Of a DNA stretch of 64,000 nucleotides, positions 19,131 to 28,194 are shown in pieces. The notes below the pieces were generated by a model that saw only the letters and a list, made by a program, of their open reading frames with translations, was not told where the DNA came from and did not search any database. Made by a program: the position numbers and the translations under genes. The stretch's first letter is position 1. Each line of letters opens with the position of its first letter. Source of the stretch: Candidatus Thiothrix putei (GTDB taxonomy: Bacteria > Pseudomonadota > Gammaproteobacteria > Thiotrichales > Thiotrichaceae); the NCBI GenBank assembly GCA_029972225.1, contig CP124756.1:2400001-2464000 (forward strand), given 5' to 3'.

Positions 19131-19573
19131 TGTTGTACCTCCAGCAGTTTCATCACATCTTCCAGCCATAGTAGGATGGCATAGGTTTCTCTATTCTCGC
19201 GCTTTGAGTAATCAATCCCTGCTGCTGTTCTGAAGAATGTCTTACCGTACTTGCTATGAGATACTTGTTTCTGTAGACCTGCCTTAACTAATAGTGAGTT
19301 AAGTGTGGGCGCGTCTAAATTATACATTGCCGCTAATTCACTAATCTTATAGTAAAGCTTATCTCCTATCTTCTCTGCCCCTATTGTGTTTCTACTTGGT
19401 AATGTTTTTTCTATACGCTCCAGCATTGTAGCTAATTCTGGTAGGTTATTATCGGTACAGTATTCTTTTAGTAGAAGTACGGTAGTATTTTTATCTACTC
19501 CTATAATGTCGTTTAAGGCTGCTACTGTTTTAGCTGTATCTAATAATTTTTCGATTTGATTTAATGTTTCCAT
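19127..19573 (-). CDS. Hypothetical phage-like operon protein, 148 aa
   Basis: Starts METLNQIEKLLDTAKTV, with AGGAG 6 nt upstream; the longer frame from 19618 is rejected. The C-terminal half (KLYYKISELAAMYNLDAPTLNSLLVKAGLQKQ ... YGKTFFRTAAGIDYSKRENRETYAILLWLEDVMKLL) resembles the small anti-repressor/KilAC-type domain of phage regulators, where a winged helix precedes a tyrosine-rich tail. Tentative. Overlaps the following gene by ATGA. Confidence 0.45.
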   Translation of the reverse strand: METLNQIEKLLDTAKTVAALNDIIGVDKNTTVLLLKEYCTDNNLPELATMLERIEKTLPSRNTIGAEKIGDKLYYKISELAAMYNLDAPTLNSLLVKAGLQKQVSHSKYGKTFFRTAAGIDYSKRENRETYAILLWLEDVMKLLEVQQ

Positions 19574-19618
19574 AACTGCTCCTATTTGTGTTTTTATTAT
19601 CTTGTGTAATAGCTTCAC

Positions 19619-19831
19619 TTATGTAAGTTCACGTTTTAGATAGTTCTGCTCTATGGGAGCATCACGCTTACAGTAAATGTCTATTCCCGCTTTTTCTTTT
19701 AATGATTTTCTGTATTTGGCTCTTGTAGTTTGGTTTTGAATCCAATCTTTTACGTTATGACCAGCCTGCCAAGCTGCGTATAAACTCTTCTCAATAAAAT
19801 TAAGGTCGGTATTTTCTAAAATCTCATTCAT
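19619..19831 (-). CDS. 70-aa protein resembling the C-terminus of the gpII/X replication protein
   Basis: The segment AAWQAGHNVKDWIQNQTTRAKYRKSLKEKAGIDIY aligns by eye with the C-terminus of the 330-aa replication protein (YWKAGNLDQWKAKASKRTYFNYKKALKIKGLDIA). Filamentous phages make gpX, the separate C-terminal part of gpII, from an internal start. Here a stand-alone gene with its own ATG could be a gpX analogue, or a remnant of another replication gene. Confidence 0.45.
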   Translation of the reverse strand: MNEILENTDLNFIEKSLYAAWQAGHNVKDWIQNQTTRAKYRKSLKEKAGIDIYCKRDAPIEQNYLKRELT

Positions 19832-19918
19832 GTTTTATCGCCTTTAGGGGGTTGAGTGCGTTTAAAATTAAAATAGGTTCGTCTTGTAGCGTTTTGCCGC
19901 TTATGTGTGCGTAAGTAT

Positions 19919-20194
19919 TTATTCCGTTTCATAGATTACCTTGGTTAAAATGCTATACGGGTAAATGGATACCGTCTTAGGGCGGAATCTTGTCTTACTT
20001 GAATGCGTTTTATACATAGGAATTCCATTTTCCTTGCACAGTTTCCTACATAAATTTGATACCCTGAGTATGTTGCTTCTGGTTAAGGCTTCATTAGTAA
20101 GTCGCTTTAAGCTTATTTCCTTTTGTAAAAAATTCCTAACGCTGTAATAGCTGCTTAGTGGAATTTCTGATTCTGGAGTATCTGTATTTGTCAT
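19919..20194 (-). CDS. Hypothetical phage-like protein, 91 aa
   Basis: Basic protein (NEALTRSNILRVSNLCRKLCKENGIPMYKTHSSKTRFRPKTVSIYPYSIL). A helix-turn-helix is possible in LTRSNILRVSNLCRKLCKENG. Weak AGGAG 13 nt upstream. No family recognised. Confidence 0.4.
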   Translation of the reverse strand: MTNTDTPESEIPLSSYYSVRNFLQKEISLKRLTNEALTRSNILRVSNLCRKLCKENGIPMYKTHSSKTRFRPKTVSIYPYSILTKVIYETE

Positions 20195-20476
20195 TTTAGT
20201 TTAAAATCTCCTATAGTTTCTATTATTGTATCTATAAAATCTATAGTATAGGATAGCTTAGATAAGTCAATTAATAGAACTCTATTATTTGTAGTTTTTT
20301 TTATTGAGATTTTTAGGCTTACATCTGGTAGCGGAATTTATGAAATGCTGGAATTGAATAGAATAAAGGGATAAATGAAAATACAATTGTGTAGCTCGCA
20401 TCTAAGCGATGCTCTCGTCTACGATAAGTGAGCACTTCTTAGCGAACGTCCCCAACCACAAGTTTGGGTAGGGGAA
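20195..20476. other. AT-rich non-coding gap between phage-like operon genes
   Basis: No gene seen. TCCCC/GGGGA arms at 20448-20475 (around CAACCACAAGTTTGGGTA) form a hairpin next to the stop of the following gene and could terminate its minus-strand transcript. Confidence 0.4.
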
Positions 20477-20761
20477 TTAAACTTTCCCCTTATTTCTGCC
20501 GCTATAGCCTATACCCAAATACTTATCGACTCTGGAATTAAGTATGTACTCTAATGATTCGCCTGAATCTATTCTATTCCTTGGTAATTTAGGTTTGTAC
20601 TTCCCGCGTTTGGATTGAATAGACTTTAGTGAATCTGAGTATCTACTTATAGCAAGACTGGGATTACTATAACTTTTGGTAGCAAAAACGAAATGCTCTC
20701 TACCTTTGAGGTAGCAGTTTAAGTAGAATAGTTCTGTAAGTGATAGGGCTTCATTACTCAT
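20477..20761 (-). CDS. Hypothetical phage-like protein, 94 aa
   Basis: Starts MSNEALSLTELFYLNCYLKG at an ATG that overlaps the stop codon of the split gene upstream (GATGAGTAATG). Translational coupling supports the overlap, so the longer frame from 20791 is not used. Rich in Lys/Arg and Ser (KSIQSKRGKYKPKLPRNRIDSGESLEYIL). Function unknown. Confidence 0.45.
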   Translation of the reverse strand: MSNEALSLTELFYLNCYLKGREHFVFATKSYSNPSLAISRYSDSLKSIQSKRGKYKPKLPRNRIDSGESLEYILNSRVDKYLGIGYSGRNKGKV

Positions 20762-21005
20762 CTTCTTTCTTGTATCCTGAGTATAATCCAACCGTTAAAA
20801 CTGCCCCTGTTGCTGTAGCGTAAACGGTCATTCTAGCCCGTCGTTGATATCCGCAAACAAATCCGAGCGCAATGGCTTATCCGCAAACCGTTGTTTCCAA
20901 CATCTTGGCGTAAGGTCTTGCACCTGAGAAGCGGGATGCTCACTAACGCGCAACAGAACATCCATCAGATAGACATACGGGTTAATGTCATGCAGGCGTA
21001 AACGG

Positions 21006-22625
21006 TCATTCTAGCCCGTCGTTGATATCCGCAAACAAATCCGAGCGCAATGGCTTATCCGCAAACCGTTGTTTCCAACATCTTGGCGTAAGGTCTTGCA
21101 CCTGAGAAGCGGGATGCTCACTAACGCGCAACAGAACATCCATCAGATAGACATACGGGTTAATGTCATGCAGGCGGCAGGTGGTGATCAGGCTTTGGAT
21201 GATGCCCACGTGTTCCGCGCCGAGTTCTGTCCAGCAGAACAACCAGTTTTTCCTGCCCATGGGGATGGGCCGCAGGGCGCGTTCGATGTGGTTGGTATCC
21301 ATTGGCACGTCGGGATCTTCCAGAAACACGCGCAGTTCGTGTTCGCGGCGGATGACATAACCAAGGGCTTTGGTCAGCGGGTTGGAGGGGATTAAATCGG
21401 TACGTTGTAATTGGGTTTGGCACCATTCAAAGAACTGGTCGACCAACGGCTTGCTGTGGGTGAGGCGGTAGGTACGTTTGGCTTCCCCGTCGAGTTTTTT
21501 CTCGTTAATCTGGGCTTCGTGCTGATAGAGTGCCGCGATAGTGTCAAGGGCTTGGCGTACTGCTTGTGGTTCAGCGGTTTCGGCGGCAATGAAGGTGCGA
21601 CGGCTGTGTACCCAGCATTGGGCATGGGTAATCTTGTCATTGGCGTTGACGTAACTGGCATAAGCACGGTAACCGTCGCTGAGCAGTGTGCCGCTGAACT
21701 GTTGGCGAAGAGTCTTTTCAATGTGTTGCCGCCCACGGCTGGCGGAGAAGGTGAAGACGATTTCGTCCTGATCCCCGTACAGCGGCCAGAAGTAGCCTTG
21801 CTTCATCTTGCCGTTGCCTGCGGGGCTGGCTTTGATGGGGGTTTCGTCCATCGCCAGCAGCTTGCTTTGCAGTACACTGGCGAGTTGCGCTTCGGCAATG
21901 GGTTTGAGCAGGTCGATGGCACGTTTCACCGCATTGGTCAGCGTCGTGCGGCTGAGGGTGATCCCCGCTTGGGTCAGGCGTTGGTGCTGGCGGTACAACG
22001 GCAGGTGGTACTGGAACTTGTCCACCAACATCCCCACCAAAAAGCTGACATCGGTGACACTACGTTCCAGCACGTTGGCGGGTGCAGGGCTGGGAAGTGG
22101 TGGGTTGCTGAGCGAAGCCGAAGCACTGCCCTTACGTTTGATGACCGGGCGCTCGTATTGCAGGATGAGGTAGCTGGCAGGGCGTTGCGCCACCCGATGG
22201 GTCACCTGGGTGCCGATCACCTCATACTGGTCAGCCTCTTCCCCCTGAAGTTCCGGCGGGGTGAGGTGAATCACCTTGACCGGGACATCGGCGGTAAAGC
22301 GTAACCCGCTGTCATTCACGCAGTCATCCGGGCGCAGCTTGGGGGCTTTACCGCGTTGGTAGGTGACGGTAATGCTTTCACCCTCGGGTGCGGCAACCGG
22401 GGCGGCGGCGGGGGCAAACAACGGCAACTGCGCCACCGGTATCTCAACCGGACGCTTTTCCGATTTGCTGCCAAAGACATGTTGCCTGAACCACGCCAAT
22501 TGGCGTTTCAATTCAGCTATATCCTGTTTCAGGGCAGCATTTTCCTCACGCAACGCCAGCATTTCCGCCACAATCGGCGGCATGGGAACGCTGGTGTCAG
22601 ACGGGGTGGATGGCTTTAAAATCAT
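21006..22625 (-). CDS. tnpC: IS66 transposase TnpC (copy C, 539 aa)
   Basis: Intact DDE transposase of the shorter class, with ENAALKQDIAELKRQLAWFRQHVFG in the zipper region where the long class has an extra heptad. MDETP, SDGYRAY and NHIERALRP motifs are all present. Confidence 0.95.
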   Translation of the reverse strand: MILKPSTPSDTSVPMPPIVAEMLALREENAALKQDIAELKRQLAWFRQHVFGSKSEKRPVEIPVAQLPLFAPAAAPVAAPEGESITVTYQRGKAPKLRPDDCVNDSGLRFTADVPVKVIHLTPPELQGEEADQYEVIGTQVTHRVAQRPASYLILQYERPVIKRKGSASASLSNPPLPSPAPANVLERSVTDVSFLVGMLVDKFQYHLPLYRQHQRLTQAGITLSRTTLTNAVKRAIDLLKPIAEAQLASVLQSKLLAMDETPIKASPAGNGKMKQGYFWPLYGDQDEIVFTFSASRGRQHIEKTLRQQFSGTLLSDGYRAYASYVNANDKITHAQCWVHSRRTFIAAETAEPQAVRQALDTIAALYQHEAQINEKKLDGEAKRTYRLTHSKPLVDQFFEWCQTQLQRTDLIPSNPLTKALGYVIRREHELRVFLEDPDVPMDTNHIERALRPIPMGRKNWLFCWTELGAEHVGIIQSLITTCRLHDINPYVYLMDVLLRVSEHPASQVQDLTPRCWKQRFADKPLRSDLFADINDGLE

Positions 22626-22996
22626 GGGCTTATTGTACCAGAATGTGGCTGCACAGGATACTGGTAACGCTTGAATTGTCTGGATTTTTGCACCTCAATG
22701 CCCGCCAAAATCAACTGCAAATCCGTCCGGGTCAGTTCGCGCTGCCCGCTGGTTGTCGGCTGCACCCGGTATTGGCCCTGCTCCAGGCGTTGGCTCCATA
22801 AGCAATAGCCGCTGGGTTCAAAATAGAGGATCTTCATCTGGGTTTTACGTAGGTTCACAAACACGAAATAATGCCCACTCAGGGGATTTTGCCCTAACTG
22901 GTTTTTCACCAAAGCGGTCAGCCCCGTAAAGCTTTTGCGCATGTCGGTGGCTTGGGTGCATAGCCAGATGCGGGCGGTGGCTGCGGGGGCAAACAT
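22622..22996 (-). CDS. tnpB: IS66 TnpB accessory protein (copy C)
   Basis: 124 aa, intact, ends SGTISP. Overlaps tnpC by 4 nt and tnpA by 1 nt. Confidence 0.92.
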   Translation of the reverse strand: MFAPAATARIWLCTQATDMRKSFTGLTALVKNQLGQNPLSGHYFVFVNLRKTQMKILYFEPSGYCLWSQRLEQGQYRVQPTTSGQRELTRTDLQLILAGIEVQKSRQFKRYQYPVQPHSGTISP

Positions 22997-23286
22997 CAGC
23001 GTTGGCTCAGGCGTAGTTCAACACCATTCCCCAAACTCAGCACAATGTGCCAGCCTTGCCCCAGCGCGGCATGACCCGCCGATAATGCTCCCAAGTCGAT
23101 GAAGGTATTGGCGGGAACGGCTGGTTCCTCCACGCCATCTGCGGAGCGTAGACGCTGCCGCCATTGGCAAAAACTGGCGTAACCGATACTGTGCTGTTCA
23201 CAAAATGCCGGGGCGGATAAGCCGCTGGCTTGCCATTGGCTAATGAGGGTTTGCCATTCGCTGGCGCGGCGGTGAGGGCGTTTCAT
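22996..23286 (-). CDS. tnpA: IS66 TnpA accessory protein (copy C)
   Basis: 96 aa, intact, same translation as the other copies. Confidence 0.9.
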   Translation of the reverse strand: MKRPHRRASEWQTLISQWQASGLSAPAFCEQHSIGYASFCQWRQRLRSADGVEEPAVPANTFIDLGALSAGHAALGQGWHIVLSLGNGVELRLSQR

Positions 23287-24825
23287 TGAGGTTTCCTTCG
23301 GTTGTTCAGGTTGGAAACCAGTTTAGGACGTGGAAATCGCGAGGGCTAGACGTGCTGAAATGGTCGCTTACATGCAGGCGGCAGGTGGTGATCAGGCTTT
23401 GGATGATGCCCACGTGTTCCGCGCCGAGTTCTGTCCAGCAGAACAACCAGTTTTTCCTGCCCATGGGGATGGGCCGCAGGGCGCGTTCGATGTGGTTGGT
23501 ATCCATTGGCACGTCGGGATCTTCCAGAAACACGCGCAGTTCGTGTTCGCGGCGGATGACATAACCAAGGGCTTTGGTCAGCGGGTTGGAGGGGATTAAA
23601 TCGGTACGTTGTAATTGGGTTTGGCACCATTCAAAGAACTGGTCGACCAACGGCTTGCTGTGGGTGAGGCGGTAGGTACGTTTGGCTTCCCCGTCGAGTT
23701 TTTTCTCGTTAATCTGGGCTTCGTGCTGATAGAGTGCCGCGATAGTGTCAAGGGCTTGGCGTACTGCTTGTGGTTCAGCGGTTTCGGCGGCAATGAAGGT
23801 GCGACGGCTGTGTACCCAGCATTGGGCATGGGTAATCTTGTCATTGGCGTTGACGTAACTGGCATAAGCACGGTAACCGTCGCTGAGCAGTGTGCCGCTG
23901 AACTGTTGGCGAAGAGTCTTTTCAATGTGTTGCCGCCCACGGCTGGCGGAGAAGGTGAAGACGATTTCGTCCTGATCCCCGTACAGCGGCCAGAAGTAGC
24001 CTTGCTTCATCTTGCCGTTGCCTGCGGGGCTGGCTTTGATGGGGGTTTCGTCCATCGCCAGCAGCTTGCTTTGCAGTACACTGGCGAGTTGCGCTTCGGC
24101 AATGGGTTTGAGCAGGTCGATGGCACGTTTCACCGCATTGGTCAGCGTCGTGCGGCTGAGGGTGATCCCCGCTTGGGTCAGGCGTTGGTGCTGGCGGTAC
24201 AACGGCAGGTGGTACTGGAACTTGTCCACCAACATCCCCACCAAAAAGCTGACATCGGTGACACTACGTTCCAGCACGTTGGCGGGTGCAGGGCTGGGAA
24301 GTGGTGGGTTGCTGAGCGAAGCCGAAGCACTGCCCTTACGTTTGATGACCGGGCGCTCGTATTGCAGGATGAGGTAGCTGGCAGGGCGTTGCGCCACCCG
24401 ATGGGTCACCTGGGTGCCGATCACCTCATACTGGTCAGCCTCTTCCCCCTGAAGTTCCGGCGGGGTGAGGTGAATCACCTTGACCGGGACATCGGCGGTA
24501 AAGCGTAACCCGCTGTCATTCACGCAGTCATCCGGGCGCAGCTTGGGGGCTTTACCGCGTTGGTAGGTGACGGTAATGCTTTCACCCTCGGGTGCGGCAA
24601 CCGGGGCGGCGGCGGGGGCAAACAACGGCAACTGCGCCACCGGTATCTCAACCGGACGCTTTTCCGATTTGCTGCCAAAGACATGTTGCCTGAACCACGC
24701 CAATTGGCGTTTCAATTCAGCTATATCCTGTTTCAGGGCAGCATTTTCCTCACGCAACGCCAGCATTTCCGCCACAATCGGCGGCATGGGAACGCTGGTG
24801 TCAGACGGGGTGGATGGCTTTAAAA

Positions 24826-25200
24826 TCATGGGCTTATTGTACCAGAATGTGGCTGCACAGGATACTGGTAACGCTTGAATTGTCTGGATTTTTGCACCTC
24901 AATGCCCGCCAAAATCAACTGCAAATCCGTCCGGGTCAGTTCGCGCTGCCCGCTGGTTGTCGGCTGCACCCGGTATTGGCCCTGCTCCAGGCGTTGGCTC
25001 CATAAGCAATAGCCGCTGGGTTCAAAATAGAGGATCTTCATCTGGGTTTTACGTAGGTTCACAAACACGAAATAATGCCCACTCAGGGGATTTTGCCCTA
25101 ACTGGTTTTTCACCAAAGCGGTCAGCCCCGTAAAGCTTTTGCGCATGTCGGTGGCTTGGGTGCATAGCCAGATGCGGGCGGTGGCTGCGGGGGCAAACAT
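24826..25200 (-). CDS. tnpB: IS66 TnpB accessory protein (copy D)
   Basis: 124 aa, intact and identical in translation to copy C; its own tnpC is broken. Confidence 0.92.
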   Translation of the reverse strand: MFAPAATARIWLCTQATDMRKSFTGLTALVKNQLGQNPLSGHYFVFVNLRKTQMKILYFEPSGYCLWSQRLEQGQYRVQPTTSGQRELTRTDLQLILAGIEVQKSRQFKRYQYPVQPHSGTISP

Positions 25201-25490
25201 CAGCGTTGGCTCAGGCGTAGTTCAACACCATTCCCCAAACTCAGCACAATGTGCCAGCCTTGCCCCAGCGCGGCATGACCCGCCGATAATGCTCCCAAGT
25301 CGATGAAGGTATTGGCGGGAACGGCTGGTTCCTCCACGCCATCTGCGGAGCGTAGACGCTGCCGCCATTGGCAAAAACTGGCGTAACCGATACTGTGCTG
25401 TTCACAAAATGCCGGGGCGGATAAGCCGCTGGCTTGCCATTGGCTAATGAGGGTTTGCCATTCGCTGGCGCGGCGGTGAGGGCGTTTCAT
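25200..25490 (-). CDS. tnpA: IS66 TnpA accessory protein (copy D)
   Basis: 96 aa, intact, same translation as the other copies; part of the outer, inactivated IS66. Confidence 0.9.
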   Translation of the reverse strand: MKRPHRRASEWQTLISQWQASGLSAPAFCEQHSIGYASFCQWRQRLRSADGVEEPAVPANTFIDLGALSAGHAALGQGWHIVLSLGNGVELRLSQR

Positions 25491-26108
25491 TGAGGTTTCC
25501 TTCGGTTGTTCAGGTTGGAAACCAGTTTAGGACGTGGAAATCGCGAGGGCTAGACGTGCTGAAATGGTCGCTTACGCTGTAGCTGCTACTATTTTGCCAT
25601 AACTCCATTTTGCGAATTTTCCACCAAGATACGTACCTGCTACAGTTGAAAATTTATTTACCGTTTTATCGAAACTTCTCATGACTGACTCTGATAGTTC
25701 ATCTACTACAGAGGGGTTTGTCTTTGGCGCGGGTTTTCCTGTAGCTTCAATCTTAGATGACTGGTACGCCTCATCCATAGCAATACTATGGTTCATTTGA
25801 CGTATTCTTTCTGAACCCTCTCTACCACGACGATTATTGTAATTAAGTAGATGCTGGTCAAAATCAAAAGGAACGTGTTCCATCTCCATCATGTGTCTGT
25901 TTACGCTTGTATAAGAACTACTGTATTTATCATTTAGCGTTTGTGGCTTTTTTTGTTTCTGCTGTTTATCTTTTCTGCTCATTTTGTATTGACTCCTTAT
26001 AGTAGTTTAAAAATTTATAATATTATTTTTTTAAGGTAAGTCATTTAAATCGAAAAGTGAAGTGAAAAAGTTGCCCCCGGTATAGCTTAAACTCATTATT
26101 ATTTGAAT

Positions 26109-26180
26109 ACGCACCTGGTGCGTGTGAGGTAGGTTCTTATACTCCACCTAGGGGAGTATCGCGGTTTCCGCCCCGTGGGG
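26109..26180. promoter_or_regulatory. Cluster of strong hairpins between divergent phage-like genes
   Basis: Three stems follow each other in 72 bp: ACGCACC/GGTGCGT (26109-26123), ATACTCC/GGAGTAT (26139-26159) and GCGG/CCGC with CCCC/GGGG (26161-26180). They lie in the 313-bp gap between divergent genes (minus 25982, plus 26296). The main intergenic region of filamentous phages, which holds the origins and packaging signal, looks like this; a structured leader RNA is the alternative. Confidence 0.45.
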
Positions 26181-26295
26181 GTCTCTACAGCCCTTGTCTC
26201 AAGCCAATCATTGGCGGTTAGGCAATCACATCAAACTGTTTATCAAATTCAATATAGGACTTGTCGTCCGCGTATCGTACCTTAGGAGGTTTATT

Positions 26296-26730
26296 ATGTT
26301 CGTTTCTATTAAAAACTTTTTTAAATCTGCTTATGAATTCATGAGCAGTAAGATTACTGGCGCTTATGTACGAGTCAATGATTGGCTGGTAGACAAGCTC
26401 ACAGGAGAGATACTTGATGAGCTTGATGTTAATCCAACATTTTGGAATGCGGTCTATAGAGCTGGTAGAATTGCTTTATTGGGCAAGCGTGATAGCTCTA
26501 TTAAGGAATCTGTGATTAGGAATGCTACTGTAGCTTTAGTTGCTATTAGTGGTGGAGCATTAGCTGCTGGTGTATTTCAGATGACCCTTAGTTCTGGATT
26601 TATGATAGCCGTAGCTTCTATCTATGGTGCTCTATTTGTTTTTAATCTGGCACTTGAGCTGATTAGGAATCACATGATTAAGGAAGTCAATGCAGTGATG
26701 GGAAACTTTGAAGACTTTGCCACTGAATAA
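26296..26730 (+). CDS. Small two-helix membrane protein of the phage-like element
   Basis: 144 aa from MFVSIKNFFKSAYEFMSSK, with a strong TTAGGAGG ribosome site. The longer open frame from 26194 runs through the hairpin cluster and is rejected. Residues ~78-130 hold two hydrophobic helices (ATVALVAISGGALAAGVFQMTL and GFMIAVASIYGALFVFNLALEL). A single gene with its own terminator just downstream. Its position suits a virion or assembly membrane protein, but no family match is visible. Confidence 0.6.
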   Translation: MFVSIKNFFKSAYEFMSSKITGAYVRVNDWLVDKLTGEILDELDVNPTFWNAVYRAGRIALLGKRDSSIKESVIRNATVALVAISGGALAAGVFQMTLSSGFMIAVASIYGALFVFNLALELIRNHMIKEVNAVMGNFEDFATE

Positions 26731-26753
26731 AATCCAAGTATCTCTATCAGTAC

Positions 26754-26789
26754 AAGCCCTGTGGGAGAAATCTCATGGGGCTTTTTTTT
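26754..26789 (+). terminator. Rho-independent terminator after the membrane-protein gene
   Basis: AAGCCCTGTGGGAG/CTCATGGGGCTT stem followed by eight Ts; separates the small membrane protein gene from the integrase gene. Confidence 0.85.
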
Positions 26790-26815
26790 GCCTATAACCT
26801 AAAGGAATCTTAATT

Positions 26816-28087
26816 ATGAAAACCATTTGTTCTGTATCTGTATGGAATACACTATCATCTGAAGTATTCTTCTATTCTCAATTTACCCTAACTGGACTCA
26901 AGTTAGATAAAGCTAATAGGTATCTTGCTTCACTGAAGCGTAGGATTATGACTATCTCTAATGGTAGTCCTGATTTTGATACTGCTGTATCTGAATCTCG
27001 TATAGTTGTAGCTGGATACAATAAGGCTATAAACGATTTACTGGGTGAAGTATACGAACCTATTAGAACCGATTTTGAGTTAAACAGAGACACATCAAAT
27101 CTTGTTCCTGTTGCCCCTGTCAAGGTCGAATCTGTTGAAGCTCTCCTTGTGAGGGTTCAAGAGTTTATGAGAACTAAGGGCTATTCACGTAAGACTGAGC
27201 AGGCTTATCTGATATGGATTAAGAGGTACGTATCCTTTAATAATAATAGACATCCCTCAAAACTGAATCATCTGAACATTGAAGCGTTTATTAATCATCT
27301 GGTAAATGTTGATAAGGTTGCTATAGCTACTCAAAGGCAGGCGTTTAATGGTGTAATGTTTCTGTATCTGAAATTTCTTCAGGTGAAACTTGACCCAATG
27401 AATTCTATGAAGCTGTCATCTAAGCAAGTTAAGTTGCCTACTGTCCTGAATAAGGATGAAGTAGCTAAACTTTTTGCTGAATTAGATGGGACACAGCTAC
27501 TTATTGCGAAATTATTGTATGGAACAGGTATGAGACTTATGGAGTGTGCGACACTCCGTATTAGAGACATAGACTTTCAACGTGGTGAGATTCATGTACA
27601 CGCTGGTAAAGGTGGTAAGGATAGGATTCTTATGCTACCTAAAACTCTTACTGCTGAAATGAAGGAACATGTTAACTCCGTAGCTGACATACACGCTAAG
27701 GATTTAGCTAATGGTTGGGGTAAAGTTGTTATACCTTGGCTTAAGGGTAATAAACTTAAGGCTCGTCAATCTGAATTAGGCTATCAGTTCTTGTTCCCTG
27801 CTTCTAAGATTTATGTTGATAAGGATAGCCATGAATGCTTTAGACATCACATCCATGAGACGTACATACAGAAGACTTTACGCAGTGCTGGCTTGAAAGC
27901 TGGTATCACTAAGGGCGTGTATCCCCACTGTCTCAGACATTCATTTGCCACAGCTCTACTTGAAGCGGGCTATGACATTAGGTCTATACAGGAACTTATG
28001 GGGCATTCCGACATTAGCACGACATCTGTATACCTCCACGTTGCTAACATAAGTGCTAACGGTTGCAGGTCTCCACTAGACTTGTGA
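26816..28087 (+). CDS. IntI-type tyrosine recombinase, copy 2 (with N-terminal extension)
   Basis: 423 aa. From residue ~105 (VESVEALLVRVQEFMRTKGYSRKTEQAYLIWIKRYVSF) it follows integron integrases throughout: Arg in GTGMRLMEC, the IntI-specific insert (FPASKIYVDKDSHECFRHHIHE), HCLRHSFATALLEAGYDIRSIQELMGHSD and catalytic Tyr in SVYLHVAN. The first ~100 residues are an extra helical domain resembling the stand-alone 92-aa protein upstream of integrase copy 3. Ribosome site AAAGGAA. Base composition is AT-rich like the phage genes, unlike integrase copy 1. A GTTAGAG core lies ~93 bp after the stop. Confidence 0.85.
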   Translation: MKTICSVSVWNTLSSEVFFYSQFTLTGLKLDKANRYLASLKRRIMTISNGSPDFDTAVSESRIVVAGYNKAINDLLGEVYEPIRTDFELNRDTSNLVPVAPVKVESVEALLVRVQEFMRTKGYSRKTEQAYLIWIKRYVSFNNNRHPSKLNHLNIEAFINHLVNVDKVAIATQRQAFNGVMFLYLKFLQVKLDPMNSMKLSSKQVKLPTVLNKDEVAKLFAELDGTQLLIAKLLYGTGMRLMECATLRIRDIDFQRGEIHVHAGKGGKDRILMLPKTLTAEMKEHVNSVADIHAKDLANGWGKVVIPWLKGNKLKARQSELGYQFLFPASKIYVDKDSHECFRHHIHETYIQKTLRSAGLKAGITKGVYPHCLRHSFATALLEAGYDIRSIQELMGHSDISTTSVYLHVANISANGCRSPLDL

Positions 28088-28088
28088 T

Positions 28089-28187
28089 AACGGTTTCTTC
28101 ATCTGGGGCTTGCTGGTAACATTCCCTAGGGCATTTAACAAGATGTTGCTGCATACCTGACGGATGCAGAACTAAGACGTTAGAGTA
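28089..28187 (+). other. Putative recombination junction with GTTAGAG core
   Basis: TAACG at 28089 and CGTTAGAG at 28180-28187 bracket about 98 bp holding a perfect stem CTGCAT/ATGCAG around ACCTGACGG. The ends have the TAACG/CGTTA pairing of the attC sites in the downstream array, and the core has the same orientation. The inner arms pair poorly, so this could be a degenerate attC, an attI-like site or chance. Confidence 0.35.
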
Positions 28188-28194
28188 ATTACGC

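Larger units (their letters stand above)
20998..23371 (-). mobile_element. IS66 copy C (2374 bp), inserted in IS66 copy D
   Basis: Complete element with both ends, flanked by the 8-bp duplication ATGCAGGC (20990-20997 and 23372-23379), which lies inside the tnpC of copy D. Same strand as the outer copy. Its sequence is nearly identical to the outer copy, so the insertion is recent. Confidence 0.96.
20828..24829 (-). pseudogene. tnpC of IS66 copy D, disrupted by IS66 copy C
   Basis: The 539-aa-class TnpC frame runs from 24829 to the insertion point at 23372. It is then interrupted by copy C at TCRLH and resumes at 20997, giving the C-terminal ~55 residues ending INDGLE. The catalytic residues are upstream of the break, but the C-terminal domain is separated, so this copy cannot make a complete transposase. 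Confidence 0.92.
20820..25575 (-). mobile_element. IS66 copy D (2374-bp class), interrupted by another IS66 (copy C)
   Basis: Outer element: left end GTAAACGG at 20820, right end CGCTTAC at 25575, flanked by an 8-bp duplication GCTGTAGC (20812-20819 and 25576-25583). It is split at its tnpC by copy C. The left fragment is 178 bp (20820-20997); the rest resumes at 23372. Total minus insert and target copy is 2374 bp. Confidence 0.95.
20754..25982 (-). pseudogene. Membrane-anchored phage-like protein gene split by nested IS66 copies
   Basis: The 5' part (25576-25982) and the 3' part (20754-20819) rejoin in frame across the IS66 insertion when one GCTGTAGC target copy is removed, giving a protein of about 150 aa: MSRKDKQQKQKKPQTLNDK ... 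KFAKWSYGKIVAATATGAVLTVGLYSGYKKEDE. It has a basic N-terminus, a Ser/Glu-rich middle and one C-terminal membrane helix, a layout compatible with a minor virion or assembly protein, but no family is recognised. The ribosome site and a divergent promoter region lie in 25983-26295. Confidence 0.6.
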
